Shown here in pieces: positions 33,185 to 46,209 of a stretch of DNA of 64,000 nucleotides. The translations under genes were made by a program, and so were the position numbers. Every line of letters begins with the position of its first letter. The stretch's first letter is position 1. The notes beneath the pieces are model-generated. The model made no database searches, was not told the origin of the DNA, and was given only the letters and a program-made list of their open reading frames with translations. Source of the stretch: Rhizomys pruinosus (taxonomy: Eukaryota > Chordata > Mammalia > Rodentia > Spalacidae); contig VZQC01012262.1 in the NCBI GenBank assembly GCA_009823505.1, positions 573,865 to 637,864 of the forward strand, read 5' to 3'.

Positions 33185-36100
33185 TCTTACTAATGGGTGC
33201 CCTTGAACTATGCCTTCCAAATGCTATGATAAGGAGTGTGAGCCAGCACACTTGGGCTGGTTAGTATCAAGGTTTGTTAGCTTCAGCAGCTGTAGGTGCT
33301 TTATCAGAGTTCAAAGATACCTAGTACAGAACATTTATATATTTAGAATTGTTAGTGTTTCTCTTTTGTTTTTTTGATAAACAAAAATGTTTATTCTGAA
33401 TCTCAGAATCCAAATAATTACTTTAAAATAATCATATTTTAGAGGTATGTCTCATCAAAATATTTGCCATACTTCCAATTTTAATTATATTACAATGATG
33501 CATGTTTCCTTTGTATTACTAGACCTTATATTACATCATGAGATTGTCTTAATTTTTTACTTCTAAGAAGAACCTTTTGTTAATAAATAATGTTCAAAAT
33601 GGGCTCTATTAGCTTTCTGTTGCTACATGGAAAATTATAATTTGAATTATCTAAAACAGAACCTTTTTTACTATTTGAGACAAGTACTAGCAAGTGCAGA
33701 ACTTCAAGTCCTGGTAGAATTCATACATTCTAAGGGTGAAATCAAGGTGTTAGTCTTACTGAGTTCACAGCTAGGAACTCACAACACTATGGGCTAGAAG
33801 CAAAGGTGCATATGCTGTGGAGGATATATGTCAAGTTCATTCAGGTTATTAGAACAATTCCATTTGGAGGGTACTGATCTAAAGTTGTTAGTGTTTTTCT
33901 TTATGATTTGCAACATCCTATTACTTATTTATATAAACATCACACAGATATGATTCCCTACAAAGTGGCAGTGTAGCAAATACTGGAGAAATAATGCAAT
34001 ATTTGAAGGGAGAGGAACGCTTCTTTCTTTCTTTCTCCTGTCAGTGCTTAGTCACAAGGCACCACACTGGACGGGCTGCTTCATCTTATAAATTATGATA
34101 AAAGATCTATAGAACCCGAAACAAAGTGGCTGCCTTCTTATAACCAAATATAACAAATTACTGATGGATTGTGTTCTCAGTAATGCAGGAAGATGACTCT
34201 ACCGAGGGAGGGTTATGTAAATTTCATTGTCTGGCTTCAGGTTGTCTGTTTGCTTCTCAAGTTAAATATGGTTTCTTATTAAGACACTGGATTTATGTTG
34301 CCATGCAAGTCATTCAAATGACCTAAATAAATGGTCATGGTTACAGAAAAAGATAAGACAAATCAGGGAAATACATTTTTTATTTCAGTTTTATCACCCT
34401 AATAATTTTCAAAGGAACACATCATTTAATATTAGAGGGGCTTTGAGTATAACAAGTCACTCATATATTCATATGACTTTAATGTAAAATTAAAATATCA
34501 ATGATATGTTGGTCAAACATGAGCACTCTAAGTTCTTCTCTGCTTAGTGCATTACGAGAACTGAACAAATATTTACTGTTCACTGTGATGAACACAAAAA
34601 TGACCTTTTCCTGACATCTCTTATAAGTTATTAGAAGAAAAGTAGTCCTTTATAAATTATGTTCAGCAGTTGACCCTAGACTTACAGAAGCTTTCTTGAT
34701 ATCGTGATCACCATTTTATAGCTAAGATAACAGTAAAATGATTGTTTGGCCAGGTCTCTGAGCTCAGCTTCATGCTGGATTTAGCTTATCCTACCATCAA
34801 GTACACAGAGATATACAAACATGTACAGGTATTCGTATCCTGGCATAGTGTTTAGTTTTGTTAAGGCATTTTTCCCCTTAACTGTTTCTCTATGCTATCT
34901 CACAGACTTCTGAGGTTAAAAAAAAAAAAATTCAACTGCATATAATTCTACTTGGATAGTTTACCAGAATACATTATCTTGCAAAACATGCCTCTTTGTG
35001 AAACATACACATGTATATAAATGCAAACATGTGAATAACACTTCAATACTATACTGCTATAGAAATTTCTTTTGTAAGTTTTTAAATTATTGTCATTAAA
35101 CTAAATATTAACCAAAATTACTCCCCATTCTGTTTTCAAGAAAAGATGTTCTTCAAGTAAGAACTCTTAATTCAAACTTAATCATATAAATGGTGAGATA
35201 CTAACAACAAAGAAAGCTGGGGTAACTGCAAACCCAAGCATGGCACACAGATGCGGCAGCTCCTAGAGTCCCAGGTCTACAAGTCTCTTCATTATGCAGA
35301 TTGATTTTCAATGAAATTCAAAAGCTGCCACTGATATTCTTTGTGGCATACAGATGAGCAGAACCATGATGAGAAACACGACACACGTAAAATTATAGGA
35401 ATATTTTGAGGTGCAGCATTGAAGAGTAATTTGAAGAATGCTAATAATCCCCAAATTAATTTGTATCTAAAGAATTATAAGCACAATATTACATTTGAAA
35501 CTTGACTAACTGCAAACAGCAAGCCCTCCATCGAGCAACTATTCGAGATTTCTATAAATGCTGAAGAATGTCTTCTCTACCAACCAATCCACACTTTACA
35601 ACACTTGCTGCTCAGTCTCATTTTCTGCACAAATGTTGCCATTGCATGGTTTAGTTTTGTCTACCCTAGCTCTGTTAAATCCAGACAATGATCTGTGGTA
35701 GTGGCAGCCCCCTGGCTCTATAAATCATTTTGCCTATGCCCACTATTTTTGATAGTGAAGATCTTTAAAAAATATGATTAAATTTGATATGTATGGCCAC
35801 AGAATTGCACAATGAGCTGTCTTAGCTCAAATCTTTCTAGGTTCGTATATTCATTATCTGCCCTTCCCTACTGCTATGAAAACATACTATAAACCTGCAA
35901 AATAATCTGCCTAGCCAAGAAGCACAAGCTGTGTTGCTCCTAAATTAAGGTGACAAAGTATGTGAAGGAGAGTCATTCTAAGTCCACCAAAGTAACCAAA
36001 GTGCCCAAACCCAACTCTCTCAGCTAAGCCTTCACTCAACAATGAAACAAGGAATCTCAAATTCCACAGGTTTGGCTGCTGCTCAACACTACTCCATTCA

Positions 36101-36440
36101 ACTAGGGATTCAACAAAAAGGAAGAAAAGAGCTTTAATCCACCTCTTCTTTTTGTTATACAACACTGATGGTACCTTGTCCACAAATACAACTTTTTCCT
36201 TAAAAAAAAGGGGGGAGGGTGCACAATATTATATTGGATACTGGTGAAAAGAAGGCAGGAAATAAAGAGGGATGAGTGGCTTTTAATTTCAAAATTCTGT
36301 TTAGAGAAAGTATCCATGAAGGATAAAGCAAATGCACAGAACAAGACAGTAAGAATTTAACAGACAAGAAGGGTCAGCACAAGCAGGATGGGGTGCTGGG
36401 GTTTCCCCCACAGACCTCATATGAATCAAGATAGCTCCAG
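33182..36440. other. Unique, repeat-poor intron with possible ancient fragments
   Basis: The part at 33608-33860 starts TAGCTTTCTGTTGCTACATG and weakly resembles an old MaLR or MER-type repeat. The part at 34690-34765 (ACCATTTTATAGCTAAGATA) weakly resembles MIR. I would not assign either firmly. Confidence 0.4.
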
Positions 36441-36610
36441 GCAGCCGGCCGTGGTGGCGCAGGCCTTTAATCCCAGCACTTGGGCGGCAGAGGCAGACGG
36501 ATCTCTGTGAGTTCAAAACCAGCCTGGTCTACAGAGGGAGCTCCAGGCCAGCTGGAACTAAAGGGAGACCCTGTCTCAAAAAGACCAAAAAACAAACAAA
36601 CAAACAAAAA
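36441..36610 (+). mobile_element. B1 SINE
   Basis: Head GCCGGCCGTGGTGGCGCAGG, (CAAA)n tail. AAGATAGCTC lies on both sides as a likely target duplication. Confidence 0.94.
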
Positions 36611-37435
36611 AGATAGCTCAGGGGATTGTGACCTTGATGGCTTAAGCAGTTCAAGTACATTCCCCACTTTCACCTCTAAAGAGATCTAAGATGTGGTTAT
36701 GAATCTAAGTCTTCAGAGGCTGTGAGGCTAACTAATAACGATATTTCTTTTGCTTGAACTGCTGGAATCCTCAAGAACTCAAGAAGTCTCCTTGTGTTCT
36801 ATGAGTCTGCCTTCCCTGCTGGCTCTGTTCTAGCCAGTAATAACTGGGATAGGGAGGTGATAGGAAAAACAATTCTTACTCATTATCCTACCAATAAGAA
36901 GGAACTTTTGCTTTGCTAACAACTTAAAGCCTATGTGTCATTTCTAATTTTGTCATCCTAAAACTCAAAATAGTAATGCAATGAAATTCTAAGCTTATGT
37001 AAAAAAATCATTTGACAGTAACGACAGCCATTCTAAAGGGAAATGATCTAAAGGCTAAAGAATAAGAAAAGGGTCTTCATCTATTTTTATTTTGAGTTTT
37101 TGATACCTCAACACAAGGGAACTAAGGAACACAGGCATTCTTTGTTGTTTTATCATTACATAAATCAAACAGATTTAAAAAATAAACTGCCAATATATGT
37201 ATCTTGGAGGCAAAAAAAATTCTTGAAATGACATCAATTTGACAGTAACTTGAATGAACAAGGTGCTTCAGGCTGTGAAGCCAAGGAAACTCTTTTTCCT
37301 GATCTGTCTTACTAAAAACTGATGCCCACTGGGAATACCGTTTCTCATCAGTCATGAAATAGTGATAACAAAATTAAAGTTAAACAATAATCTTCAATTC
37401 ACAGTTCCAAATTTGTAGTTACTTTCAGGTGAAGC
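36611..37435. other. Unique intron sequence
   Basis: I see nothing recognisable. Confidence 0.5.
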
Positions 37436-37675
37436 TGTTCTTAGTCATAACAATAAACATTCATTGAGCGTTCATTCTGTTCTAGACACTGTTTACATAA
37501 AGTTTTATTGTTTTATATTTATTTTCCTTAAGTCTTAACACCATGAAACAAATCCAGTTCCAACTTAAAGACAACAGAACCCAGACACCGAAAAACAAAG
37601 TTACTTAGTGAATGAGATCTGCATCACCAGTCAATGTCTGAAAACTGAAATCAGAATTCAGATGCACCTACACTG
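37436..37675 (+). mobile_element. MIR
   Basis: Phrases such as TTCATTGAGCGTTCATTCTG and TCTAGACACTGTTTACATAA, followed later by ACAAAGTTACTTAGTGAATG, follow the MIR order. Confidence 0.65.
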
Positions 37676-37696
37676 AAAATGTTATTTTAAAATAGA

Positions 37697-37744
37697 CAAA
37701 TAATAATAATAATAATTATTATTATTATATTATTATTATTATTT
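37697..37744. repeat. (AAT)n/(ATT)n inverted microsatellite
   Basis: AAT units followed directly by ATT units, so the tract can fold on itself. It abuts the inverse B1 tail. Confidence 0.95.
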
Positions 37745-37870
37745 GGTCTTTTTGAGATAGGTTCTCCCTGTAGCTCTGGCTGTCCTGAAGCTCACTCTGT
37801 AGACCAGACTGGTTTTGAACTCACAGAGATCCACCTGCCTCTGCCTCCCAAGTGCTAGGATTAACACCGC
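37745..37870 (-). mobile_element. B1 SINE
   Basis: Inverse B1 body from TTTTTGAGATAGGTTCTCCC to CTCCCAAGTGCTAGGATTAA, with the head truncated. Confidence 0.92.
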
Positions 37871-37894
37871 ACAGACAAATTATTACACTCATGT

Positions 37895-37901
37895 ATTTTT
37901 T

Positions 37902-37945
<44 letters not shown>

Positions 37946-38078
37946 CATGTGGAAGTCTGAGGACAATCTGCACGGTCAGGCTCTCTCCTTCCAACATGTG
38001 GGTGGCAGGGATCAAACTCTGGTCCTCGGGCTTGGGGGCGAGAGTGGCTACCTGTTGAGCCATCTCACTGGCCCTGAA
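37895..38078 (-). mobile_element. B3-type SINE with (GT)n
   Basis: The inverse head GGGCCAGTGAGATGGCTCAA and the body around CCAACATGTGGGTGGCAGGG match B3 rather than B2. A run of about 19 GT lies at 37906-37942 at its 3' end. Confidence 0.8.
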
Positions 38079-38956
38079 AATGTGGTGTTTTTCTTTTAAA
38101 AATGTATTAATGTTTTACAAATTTGCATGTAAACTTAAGTAGTGTCCAATAATATTTTCAAAGTATGATGATTCTTCCCAGTTTCTAGACTAAGAAATTA
38201 GACATATAATACTAATAACTTCTTTCTAAATCACACTAATTTGGTCTGAAATATGTACTACATGCAAGTTGAATATAGTAAAAGCTGTCTGGTTAAAAGA
38301 TTACATTTACTTTATGCAAAAACAAAACCACAGCAACTATGAGGGCAGATATAACCAAATATTTCACAACATTCTATATGACTGTGAGATTCAACACTCT
38401 GGGAGCACACTCCGTAATTACCATGAGATACAGTCACAGTGGTACAGGAGGCTCTCAGGAGCTCTGTGAGATGCATCACAGTTTTACATGAGGCCCTCAT
38501 CCTTCACAAAGGGAAAGATATTTTCTTTTTCAAAGTTTTAGTTTTAATTATACAATTTAGCTCTTGAAAATATGGTGGCTGGTGTATTTTCCTTAATTGA
38601 CCCATAATTCTATAGGTAGAAGGCCAACAAGAACTTTTACAGTTCACCTGGAACATGCTAGAAAGCTTAATACTTTTCACCAGAATCCTCAGGAAAGAAC
38701 TCGTGTTTTCAATGCTCAGTACCTGAGTACTTTATAATGTACACTCAGAAAAAGTACCTAAATGGTAAAAGATAATACTGTTTATAGGTATCAGAAAAAA
38801 AGCAAAACACAGAGAACTAGCTGTAATGATTGAGTTATTGATGGTGATGGGGAAAAATAATCAAGTTCATAAATTTTAAAAAGAAATTTTCTGTAAGGAC
38901 ATTGCTAATGAGGTGGTCACAAAGAAAACAATGAAGTCACAGTCATGACATGATAC
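38079..38956. other. Unique intron sequence
   Basis: I see nothing recognisable. Confidence 0.5.
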
Positions 38957-39215
38957 TGTTCACCAAACTGAAGAGACAGTGGAGACAGATGCTGGGCTAT
39001 TTTTGTAGACCTGCATAACAAGAGAGTTTCTAAAAAGGGTGTAGCAAAGTTCTTTCACATACTTCAAGTCCCAACGTCTTCCCAGATGAGTTTCTACTGC
39101 CTTCTTTAGAGATGTCACCATGGCTCTGCAGCTGCTCTGACGAATTAACGAACGACAAAGACATTTTCTCATGCACCCATAATTCAATGCCACATCCTCA
39201 AGAAAAACTAATAGA
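38957..39215 (-). other. Unassigned open segment, about 83 codons, unknown
   Basis: The minus strand reads without a stop from about 39208 to 38960. The middle is protein-like: SCRAMVTSLKKAVETHLGRR then WDLKYVKELCYTLF. A possible acceptor (CTATTAG) lies at the start and a stop codon closes it. I do not recognise the family. It is not any part of PRIM2 I know and does not read like L1. It could be a piece of an old processed pseudogene or an unnamed transposon. It could also be chance. Confidence 0.3.
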
Positions 39216-39416
39216 GTTAATCAAAAATAAAGAGAACTAAAATGAGAGTCAAAGGCAGATGAATTCACCTCAGAATTTATGGACAGAATATGAACTTTAA
39301 ATTTTAAGTTTTCTCATTCAATTATACTTTTTTACCTGTACAGATTTATGTTCAAAGTATTTTTTTTTCAAAAGTCTAAGTTACAATACAGTAAACATTT
39401 AAGAATAAAGAAACTG
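39216..39416. other. Unique intron sequence
   Basis: I see nothing recognisable. Confidence 0.5.
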
Positions 39417-39580
39417 CCGGGCATGGTGGCGCACGCCTTTAATCCTAGCACCTGGGAGGCAGAGGCAGGCAGAGGCAGGCAGATCTTTGTGAGTTCAAGG
39501 CCAGCCTGGTCTACAGAGTGAGTTCCAGGACAGCTGGGGCTACAGGGAGACCCTGTCTCGAAAAGACAAAAAGCAAACAA
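39417..39580 (+). mobile_element. B1 SINE
   Basis: Head GCCGGGCATGGTGGCGCACG. The stretch CAGAGGCAGG is duplicated at 39460-39480. The tail is (CAAA)n. AATAAAGAAACT and AATAAAGGAACT flank it. Confidence 0.95.
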
Positions 39581-40631
39581 ACAAACAATAAAGGAACTAT
39601 CCTAAGTGCAAATAAAATTTAGATTTAGGAAACTTCATTAGTTATTAATGTTGGTTTCAAGAATAATCAATATTATTTTGCATCACTCATTTTTAATTAG
39701 CCCCATTAACTTAAAACAAGAAAACCAGAAAACAATGTTCTCCATACACACTGCCTATTGAAAAGGGCACATTTATTTTCAAATTAATAAGCACACAAAT
39801 ACTTATCAACTATCAGTAATTTTTAAAGCAAAGTACCGCAGCCACCACACAAAGCACCTCCATGTTCCTACCAGTGTTCCACAAACTTGACATGTCGACA
39901 TTATCCTTGCTCCTCATGAAAACCCACCCAAAACTGATGACATTCCCACAGACAAATAAGGTTGTGGGACAGTAGTGAAGACAAGTTAACCTGACTTCAT
40001 CATGAAATCCCAGCACCAAGTCTCAATAGACGCGATCACTACTGTGCTCCTTCGTCACTGATACAGCTCTTTCTAAATTAGGTCCAATAACGATCCAGGT
40101 TAGAAAGAACTTCTATTTCTACAAAATTTATTGAACTCTTGAGCAGCACACACAAAGACAAGTTGTTTCTTTCATTTGTTTAGAAGAGCAGGGAATACAT
40201 GGTTTTTCAGAACTTCAAGATGACGTAAGCACTTGGCCCACGACCTTCAGCTTTCAGGTTCAGAGCTCTTGCTTTCCCAAGGGGTAGGCCATGCCAGTAC
40301 TACAGAGCAGGAAGGTCAAATGTCTGTCTAGCAAGGGACTTGGACAGACACACATCCCTGCAGACTCTAATAGCTCTTTCAAATCTTCTCATTTTATCCC
40401 ATGATCTTCATCACTACCACTCCTTTAGTATCTATGATGCACAGAATTTCATAATTTATACTTTTCTTTGTTGGACAGAAAAGCAACATATTCAATATAA
40501 AATTTGGAACAGAATAATTTTATTCCATTCTATCAGAAATTCTACAATGATGATTTACTTGCAAATACAGAAATGCTGAGACATGTCATGAGCAAATAAT
40601 ACTGAAAATCTAGTTTAAAAATAAGTAATAT
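39581..40631. other. Unique intron sequence
   Basis: I see nothing recognisable. Confidence 0.5.
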
Positions 40632-40790
40632 TGCCAGGTGTGGTGGTGCATGCCTTTAATCCCAGCACTTGGGAGGCAGAGGCAGGCAGATCTCTCTGAG
40701 TTCAAGGCCATCCTGGTGTACATAGTGAGTTCCAGGCCAGCTGGGGCTACAGGGAGACTCTGACTCAAAAAAGAACAAAAAGAATTTTAA
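40632..40790 (+). mobile_element. B1 SINE
   Basis: Head GCCAGGTGTGGTGGTGCATG, end GACTCAAAAAAGAACAAAAA. Confidence 0.94.
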
Positions 40791-42044
40791 AAAAAGCAAT
40801 ATTCTTTCATAGACACTAGCACCAACCTGAAGTTCTGAACATGGTACTACTTCCTTAGACTAAGATATAATCTCACATCAATAATGAGGGGGAGATTCTG
40901 ATAAAGTACAACCTGTGCTAATCTTTACAGTAACAAAACCAAATTACTTGCTACATGTAGATCACATCATAATGAATCACACTACTGGGCACAGACTTAT
41001 TTGCCTACCTATGCACCTAGAAACTGGTTGGATTAAATGCAACTACTCTGCTTCTCACGGCTAAATACAAAGTTCTTTCAAGACCTCAGAAAACTTGCAA
41101 ATAGTATAAATCATGCTTCTGTAATATACCTGTCCTTTTAAGCATAGCTCAAAACATACTTAATAACTCGGGAAAAATAACTCAGTTCAGAGTCTGGTAA
41201 TACTGGATGATAGAATAAAAGTACAAATGACCAAATAAGAAAACTCCAGGTACCAAACCGAATGCATGTGCATGCCTTCACAGAACTACATTTTAAGAAG
41301 TCAATGATAAGAAAACAATGCAAAATGATAATTATTAGTGTAAGGCACTGAAGTACATTTGGAAATGTGTTTTGATTTATAAAGCAATGAAAATTACCCA
41401 GTTAGAAGGGTTTTCTAAAATACATTCCAAAATCTTCATAACAAATAAAGCTAAGATAATGATTATAAGTGCAATTTAAATGAATCTATCATCTATAACT
41501 CTAGCAGGTGCAAAATGGAAGATGGGGGACAGGACAGGAGATGCTTTCACCACCTAGTGTAGAATAAAGCATCTCACGTCCCGCTGAGCAGACAGCAGTT
41601 CATTTGACAGCTTTTCCTCCTGTGCAGAGTGGAAAGCTTTGAGACTCCAAAAAGACTCTTCACTTGACGAGATTCAAACACAAAAAATTCTAAATGAACA
41701 ACATTTAGATTCCATACAACTTTTCGAGCACTACCTATAAATTTACTAAATAATCTTATATACGTAACTAAAACCCTGACACTGATGTCTGTAATTACAA
41801 CTATTAGAGAAACACAGTCTCTGCGCTCTCTTCCTAGGTTGACACTGCCTCTTCAGCTTTCACATAAAATCAACTCAATGCTGACCTACCATAACTTTTA
41901 GCATTTGTAGTACAATATAATACTGCTTTTTTTTTTTTTTTTTACAATTACAGTATTTTTAGTGCTTTGATTAGAGGCTGATAGAATTAAAGTTATATGG
42001 AACAATTTAACTTCTAAAAGCTTACTGATTAATAATGTCTACAC
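40791..42044. other. Unique, repeat-poor intron
   Basis: A T-run lies at 41929-41943. Otherwise nothing is recognised. Confidence 0.5.
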
Positions 42045-42195
42045 GTGAGGCACAGTTCTGGGCACTTGTCCTAGCTTCATTCAATGCTTTAGGACAGACA
42101 CTATTAGGATCTTTACACTGCAGATGAGGAAGATGGTGGCTCTGGGAAGATCAAGAAATCTGCCAAGTCAGCTAACCACTGCTGTATAGAGCGAG
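42045..42195 (+). mobile_element. MIR
   Basis: GAGGCACAGTTCTGGGCACT, TCTTTACACTGCAGATGAGG and AATCTGCCAAGTCAGCTAAC follow the MIR order. Confidence 0.75.
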
Positions 42196-43350
42196 ACTTT
42201 GAATACAAGAACTTTTATTTACAAGCATTTATTTCTGATGAAAGCCTGTCTCTGTACTTTATCAGATAAAACTACTCTTCCCAGATATGACTCAGAAAAC
42301 AAAACAGAAGGGAACCATTACAAAGAAACACAGAACAACTTGCTCCTGCCTCTCCTTCTGATACCACTTCTGAAACACAGAGCACTTGGAGAGACCCGGG
42401 TTTCACAATTATTAATTGTAACTTTTGTAATTATTAATTAATTATTAATTATTAATTAACTTTTTGAGACTTCAACCTGTTCTATAAAATGAGATTCAAA
42501 ATTACTCTCTTCTTAAATTTCAAGAGAAATCAAATTCTAAAGACTAGTTGGGGAACATTATTTATAGAGGTCTGGGAGATAAATTTAGAAATAAAAACCA
42601 GCATATTTGCCTTGAAAAAGACCATTTATGGATAAAGCCAAGAAATGAGAGACTGATGGGTAACTTCACAGTGGACAGTCAGGGCCATGGCCACCAATAT
42701 TCCTCCTGACAGAACACAAAGAGAAATGGCAAGGGTGATGTACTTAGGAAGGTTCTAGATAAAGCACTCAAACCTGAACCCATATAATCCCACAGACCAC
42801 CTCTATTTACAGGAAAAATGGGAAATAGGGAAATAAATTAAATGACACCACAGAAAGTAAACAAATACAAAGTGTGAAACATTTTATACAACTGGCTTAT
42901 TTCTTTTAAGTCAATGGGCTAAAAATACAAACCAAGAAAAAAAAAAAAAAAAAAAAAAAGGATAAGGCGAATAACCTGTAAAAAGTTTATGAGACAAAAG
43001 CAATGCAGATTCTGGTTCAAGTAAACCAGAATTGAAAACAGATAAAATATTTTTACGTTATTGGGGAAATATGATTATGGTGTAGATATGACATGTTATC
43101 AAAAGTTATTGCTAATCCTGTCAACCAGAGAGATAATGAAATTATAATTATTTAAGAAAATCTGTTTTATAGGGCGTATTGCAGGATATGGGTACCTGTG
43201 GTAGCTAATTTTATGTGTCTTAACTGGATCACAGGGTGCCTGGCATTTCTAAGTATGTCTATGTGTTTCAACAGGTTCAATGAAGCAGCTCCCCCACCCC
43301 TTCCCCATATGAGCAAGCATCATCAACGAGTTTAGAACCTAAACAGATGG
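42196..43350. other. Unique intron with an AT palindromic tract and an A-run
   Basis: Interleaved ATTAATTA units lie at 42407-42462, and a run of 21 A lies at 42939-42959. Nothing else is recognised. Confidence 0.55.
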
Positions 43351-43575
43351 GGCTGGAGAGATGGCTCAGCGGTTTAGAGCACCAACTGCTCTTGCAGAGA
43401 ACCCAGGTTTGATTCCCAGGACCCACATGGCAGCTAAGAACTGTCTTTAATGCCAGTTCCAGGGGAATCCAACACCCTCTTCTGACCACCGCAGCATTGC
43501 ACAACACAGGTGCACCAATCTACACGCAGACAGTACACTCATACACATAAAATAATAAATAAATAAATTAAAAAA
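43351..43575 (+). mobile_element. B2 SINE
   Basis: Head GGGGCTGGAGAGATGGCTCA, without the 17-bp duplication. The tail is (AAAT)n. AACCTAAACAGA before it and ACCTAAACAGA after the tail look like a target duplication. Confidence 0.94.
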
Positions 43576-43773
43576 CAAAACCTAAACAGAATATTGATGA
43601 AAGGGATACAATCCTTTCTCCCAGACACTGAGCTGGGCCTGCCTGTCCTATCACTAGCTGCTCGGCTCTCAGGCCTTCTGGCTCAGACTAAACTGCAGCA
43701 CTGGCTTCCCTAAGTGTCCAGCTCCTGAACAACAGATTCTGGTAGTCTTCAGTCTCAAACCACAGGAGTCAAT

Positions 43774-43833
43774 GCCCCATAATACATCTGTCACTTCTCT
43801 CCTCCTTCTATCCCTGGGTGAGTGTGTGTGTGA

Positions 43834-43871
<38 letters not shown>

Positions 43872-43955
43872 GATTCTGGATGCCCCATAATACATCTGTC
43901 ACCTCTCTCCTCCTTCTATCCCTGGGTGAGTGTGTGAGCATATATATATATATAA

Positions 43956-44005
<50 letters not shown>

Positions 44006-44007
44006 GA
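43774..44007. repeat. Two-copy tandem duplication carrying (GT)n
   Basis: CCCCATAATACATCTGTCAC is present at 43774 and 43883, each time followed by CTCCTTCTATCCCTGGGTGA, a (GT)n run and TTACTGATTCTGG. The second copy has gained a (TA)n stretch. Confidence 0.93.
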
Positions 44008-44362
44008 TTCTGGTTTCCCTAGAGAATTCTGAAGCATAGCCTGGCTAGAACGTGCTTTAAAAAAAAAATCAGCTAAAACACGAAGAACGAAAAAGAGTAG
44101 GAAAAGACTGATAACTTCCATATGGTGATAAGCGGAGATTTGTGTTTATATACGCTTAATTTTATGTTAAAAATTTAAGAATTTTTATTTCCCCATTTCA
44201 TAACTATTATGATGATAGCCATGACAAAAACAGAAAAGCAGCTAAGGCATGTATTGGGCACTTGATGAATGAATGTCAGTTTGAAAAACGGGGGGAAAAT
44301 CCATGTTCTAAATTAGAGGCTGGCAAACTCCAGCAGCCCAAAAGCTAAATGCAGACAGACAC
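44008..44362. other. Unique intron sequence
   Basis: I see nothing recognisable. Confidence 0.5.
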
Positions 44363-44800
44363 CTGGCTTGTGGATAGCAGCAGGGCCTGCCCGTGTCCAT
44401 GGTACTGCCTGTGGACAGCAGGGCCTGCCCGTGTCCATGGTACTGCCTGTGGACAGCAGGGCCTGTCCGTTCCCACGGTACTGCCTGTGGACAGCAGGGC
44501 CTGCCCGTTCCCACGGTACTGCCTGTGGACAGCGCCATGTCCGTTCCCACGGTACTGCCTGTGGGCAGCAGGGCCTGTCCGTTCCCACGGTACTGCCTGT
44601 GGACAGCAGGGCCTGTCCGTTCCCACGGTACTGCCTGTGGATAGCAGGACCTGTCCGTTCCCACGGTACTGCCTGTGGACAGCAGGGCCTGTCCGTTCCC
44701 ACGGTACTGCCTGTGGATAGCAGGACCTGTCCGTTCCCACGGTACTGCCTGTGGACAGCAGGGCCTGTCCATTCCCACGGTACTGCCTGTGGAGGCTTCC
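44363..44800. repeat. 38-bp minisatellite, 11 units
   Basis: GGTACTGCCTGTGG starts at 44401, 44439, 44477, 44515, 44551, 44589, 44627, 44665, 44703, 44741 and 44779. The period is 38 bp with one 36-bp unit. Units with ATAGCAGGACC (44641, 44717) alternate with ACAGCAGGGCC units, suggesting a 76-bp higher-order repeat. The leftmost units have CCCGTGTCCAT and the rest CCGTTCCCA. Because 38 is not a multiple of 3 and the unit lacks stops in several frames, reading frames of 130-195 codons run through it on both strands with no coding meaning. Confidence 0.97.
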
Positions 44801-44924
44801 TGGCACAACAGCCCGACAGCAGCCAAAATAGTCACTGCACAGCCCTTAAAAGAAAGCTTATTTTAAGTTCTGTATTTTCACTGTCTCTTTCTCTTGAAAA
44901 GTTAGTCTCAAAAGACTTTCATCA

Positions 44925-45050
44925 TAGCTTGACATGGTATATTCTCAGTACTTGAGATGGAGAATGGAGATCAAGAGTTCACGGCCATCCTTGGCTACAG
45001 AGTGAGTTAAGTCTGCCCTAGGTAAGACCCTGCTTCAAATGGGGAAAGAA
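44925..45050 (+). mobile_element. Old B1-like SINE
   Basis: TTCTCAGTACTTGAGATGGA, AAGAGTTCACGGCCATCCTT and TACAGAGTGAGTTAAG keep the B1 phrase order at low identity. Confidence 0.65.
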
Positions 45051-46192
45051 AAATTTTTTTCATAGCTTTTCATTTCTCCTTTCTTTTTCCACCTTAAACT
45101 TTGCTAAGGATTTCTGTAATCTAGCTTCTCATAAACAAAAGCAAAACCACCTATAAAGAAAGGTTTGGCAGCTTCACAGTTTTTCTCTAATATGGATAAA
45201 TGATTTCATGGCTTCTAAGCAGTTATTTTGCTAAACTTCTAAAAGCCTATATAAAAGTTAAAACAGCAAAGAAGTTTTTAAAAAGTTGAAAAAAAATAAT
45301 TTCAAACTAACATTGTTTTATTTCAAGTCCCCCAACTTTAATAAAATAAGTCTGGGAGAAGCATGTGGCACCTGCTTCAGCACATCACCAGCAAGGGCAG
45401 CTCTTGGGAGGGAGGGAGGGAGGGAGGGAGGGAGGGAGGGTGGGAGGGGAGCAAAGGCACATGCAGAAGGCTGCGGTTGCCTTCACTTTAACCTGACAAG
45501 GAACACGAGAGACCCAGGAGCCATTCTCCCAATGTATATTTTGGATTACTAGTTTAAACACATTCTTTGGCAGCCTTCAATTTAACTCACATAACCTGTG
45601 AGTACACCTAGGAGCTGATTAGTAACTTAAGGCCTGAGAAAAGCAAAGTTTCAAAGGGAAATATACAGACACAGGAGGGAGTTTAATATGCGAGTGTACT
45701 AGCTAAAGGGCATAATTAAAATTATATCACTCCTTTAAATCTACATAATTATGTCCCAAAGCCATTCTCATTAGTACGTTCTACTTTGCCACCAAGTCAG
45801 AAAGGCCTCATGTCTACAAGTTTGGAAAAATAAATATAAAATTAAAAAGTTAAGGCATATAACAAGTCAAATAAAATGCTTGTAAAATTCAATGGCTGAA
45901 CTTCGCTTTTTCAAAAGTGCTAAATCAAGCCAACCAATCAATCACTGCTCCAAAACAAAGTATGTTATCAGAATATAAGCAGGTGAGCTTTTGCCACAGA
46001 TTTCTGAGGGAAAAACAAATAGACAGGATTAACATACTCTTTTTTGGTTTTGTGAGCCAGAAACTGCTTTTTCTGACACTAACTCAATCTGAAATCTCTA
46101 CTAGCCAGTATTTCCTTTACTGTGCAATGATAATTGATGATCCTAATGATCAGCCTGAAGCAGCTCCCAATCTTGAAGTTCAGTCTAGATCA
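45051..46192. other. Unique intron with (GGGA)n
   Basis: About eight GGGA units lie at 45408-45440. Nothing else is recognised. Confidence 0.6.
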
Positions 46193-46209
46193 TTAAAAAG
46201 ATGGAATCA

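Noticed and set aside
33063..33251. Leucine-serine repeat frame
   Set aside because: It is translation of the (GA)n microsatellite, as is the frame at 55903-56280.
44308..44955. Open frames of 130-195 codons on both strands
   Set aside because: They run through the 38-bp minisatellite. The unit lacks stops in several frames and is not a multiple of 3, so long frames are expected. There is no family resemblance and no splice context.
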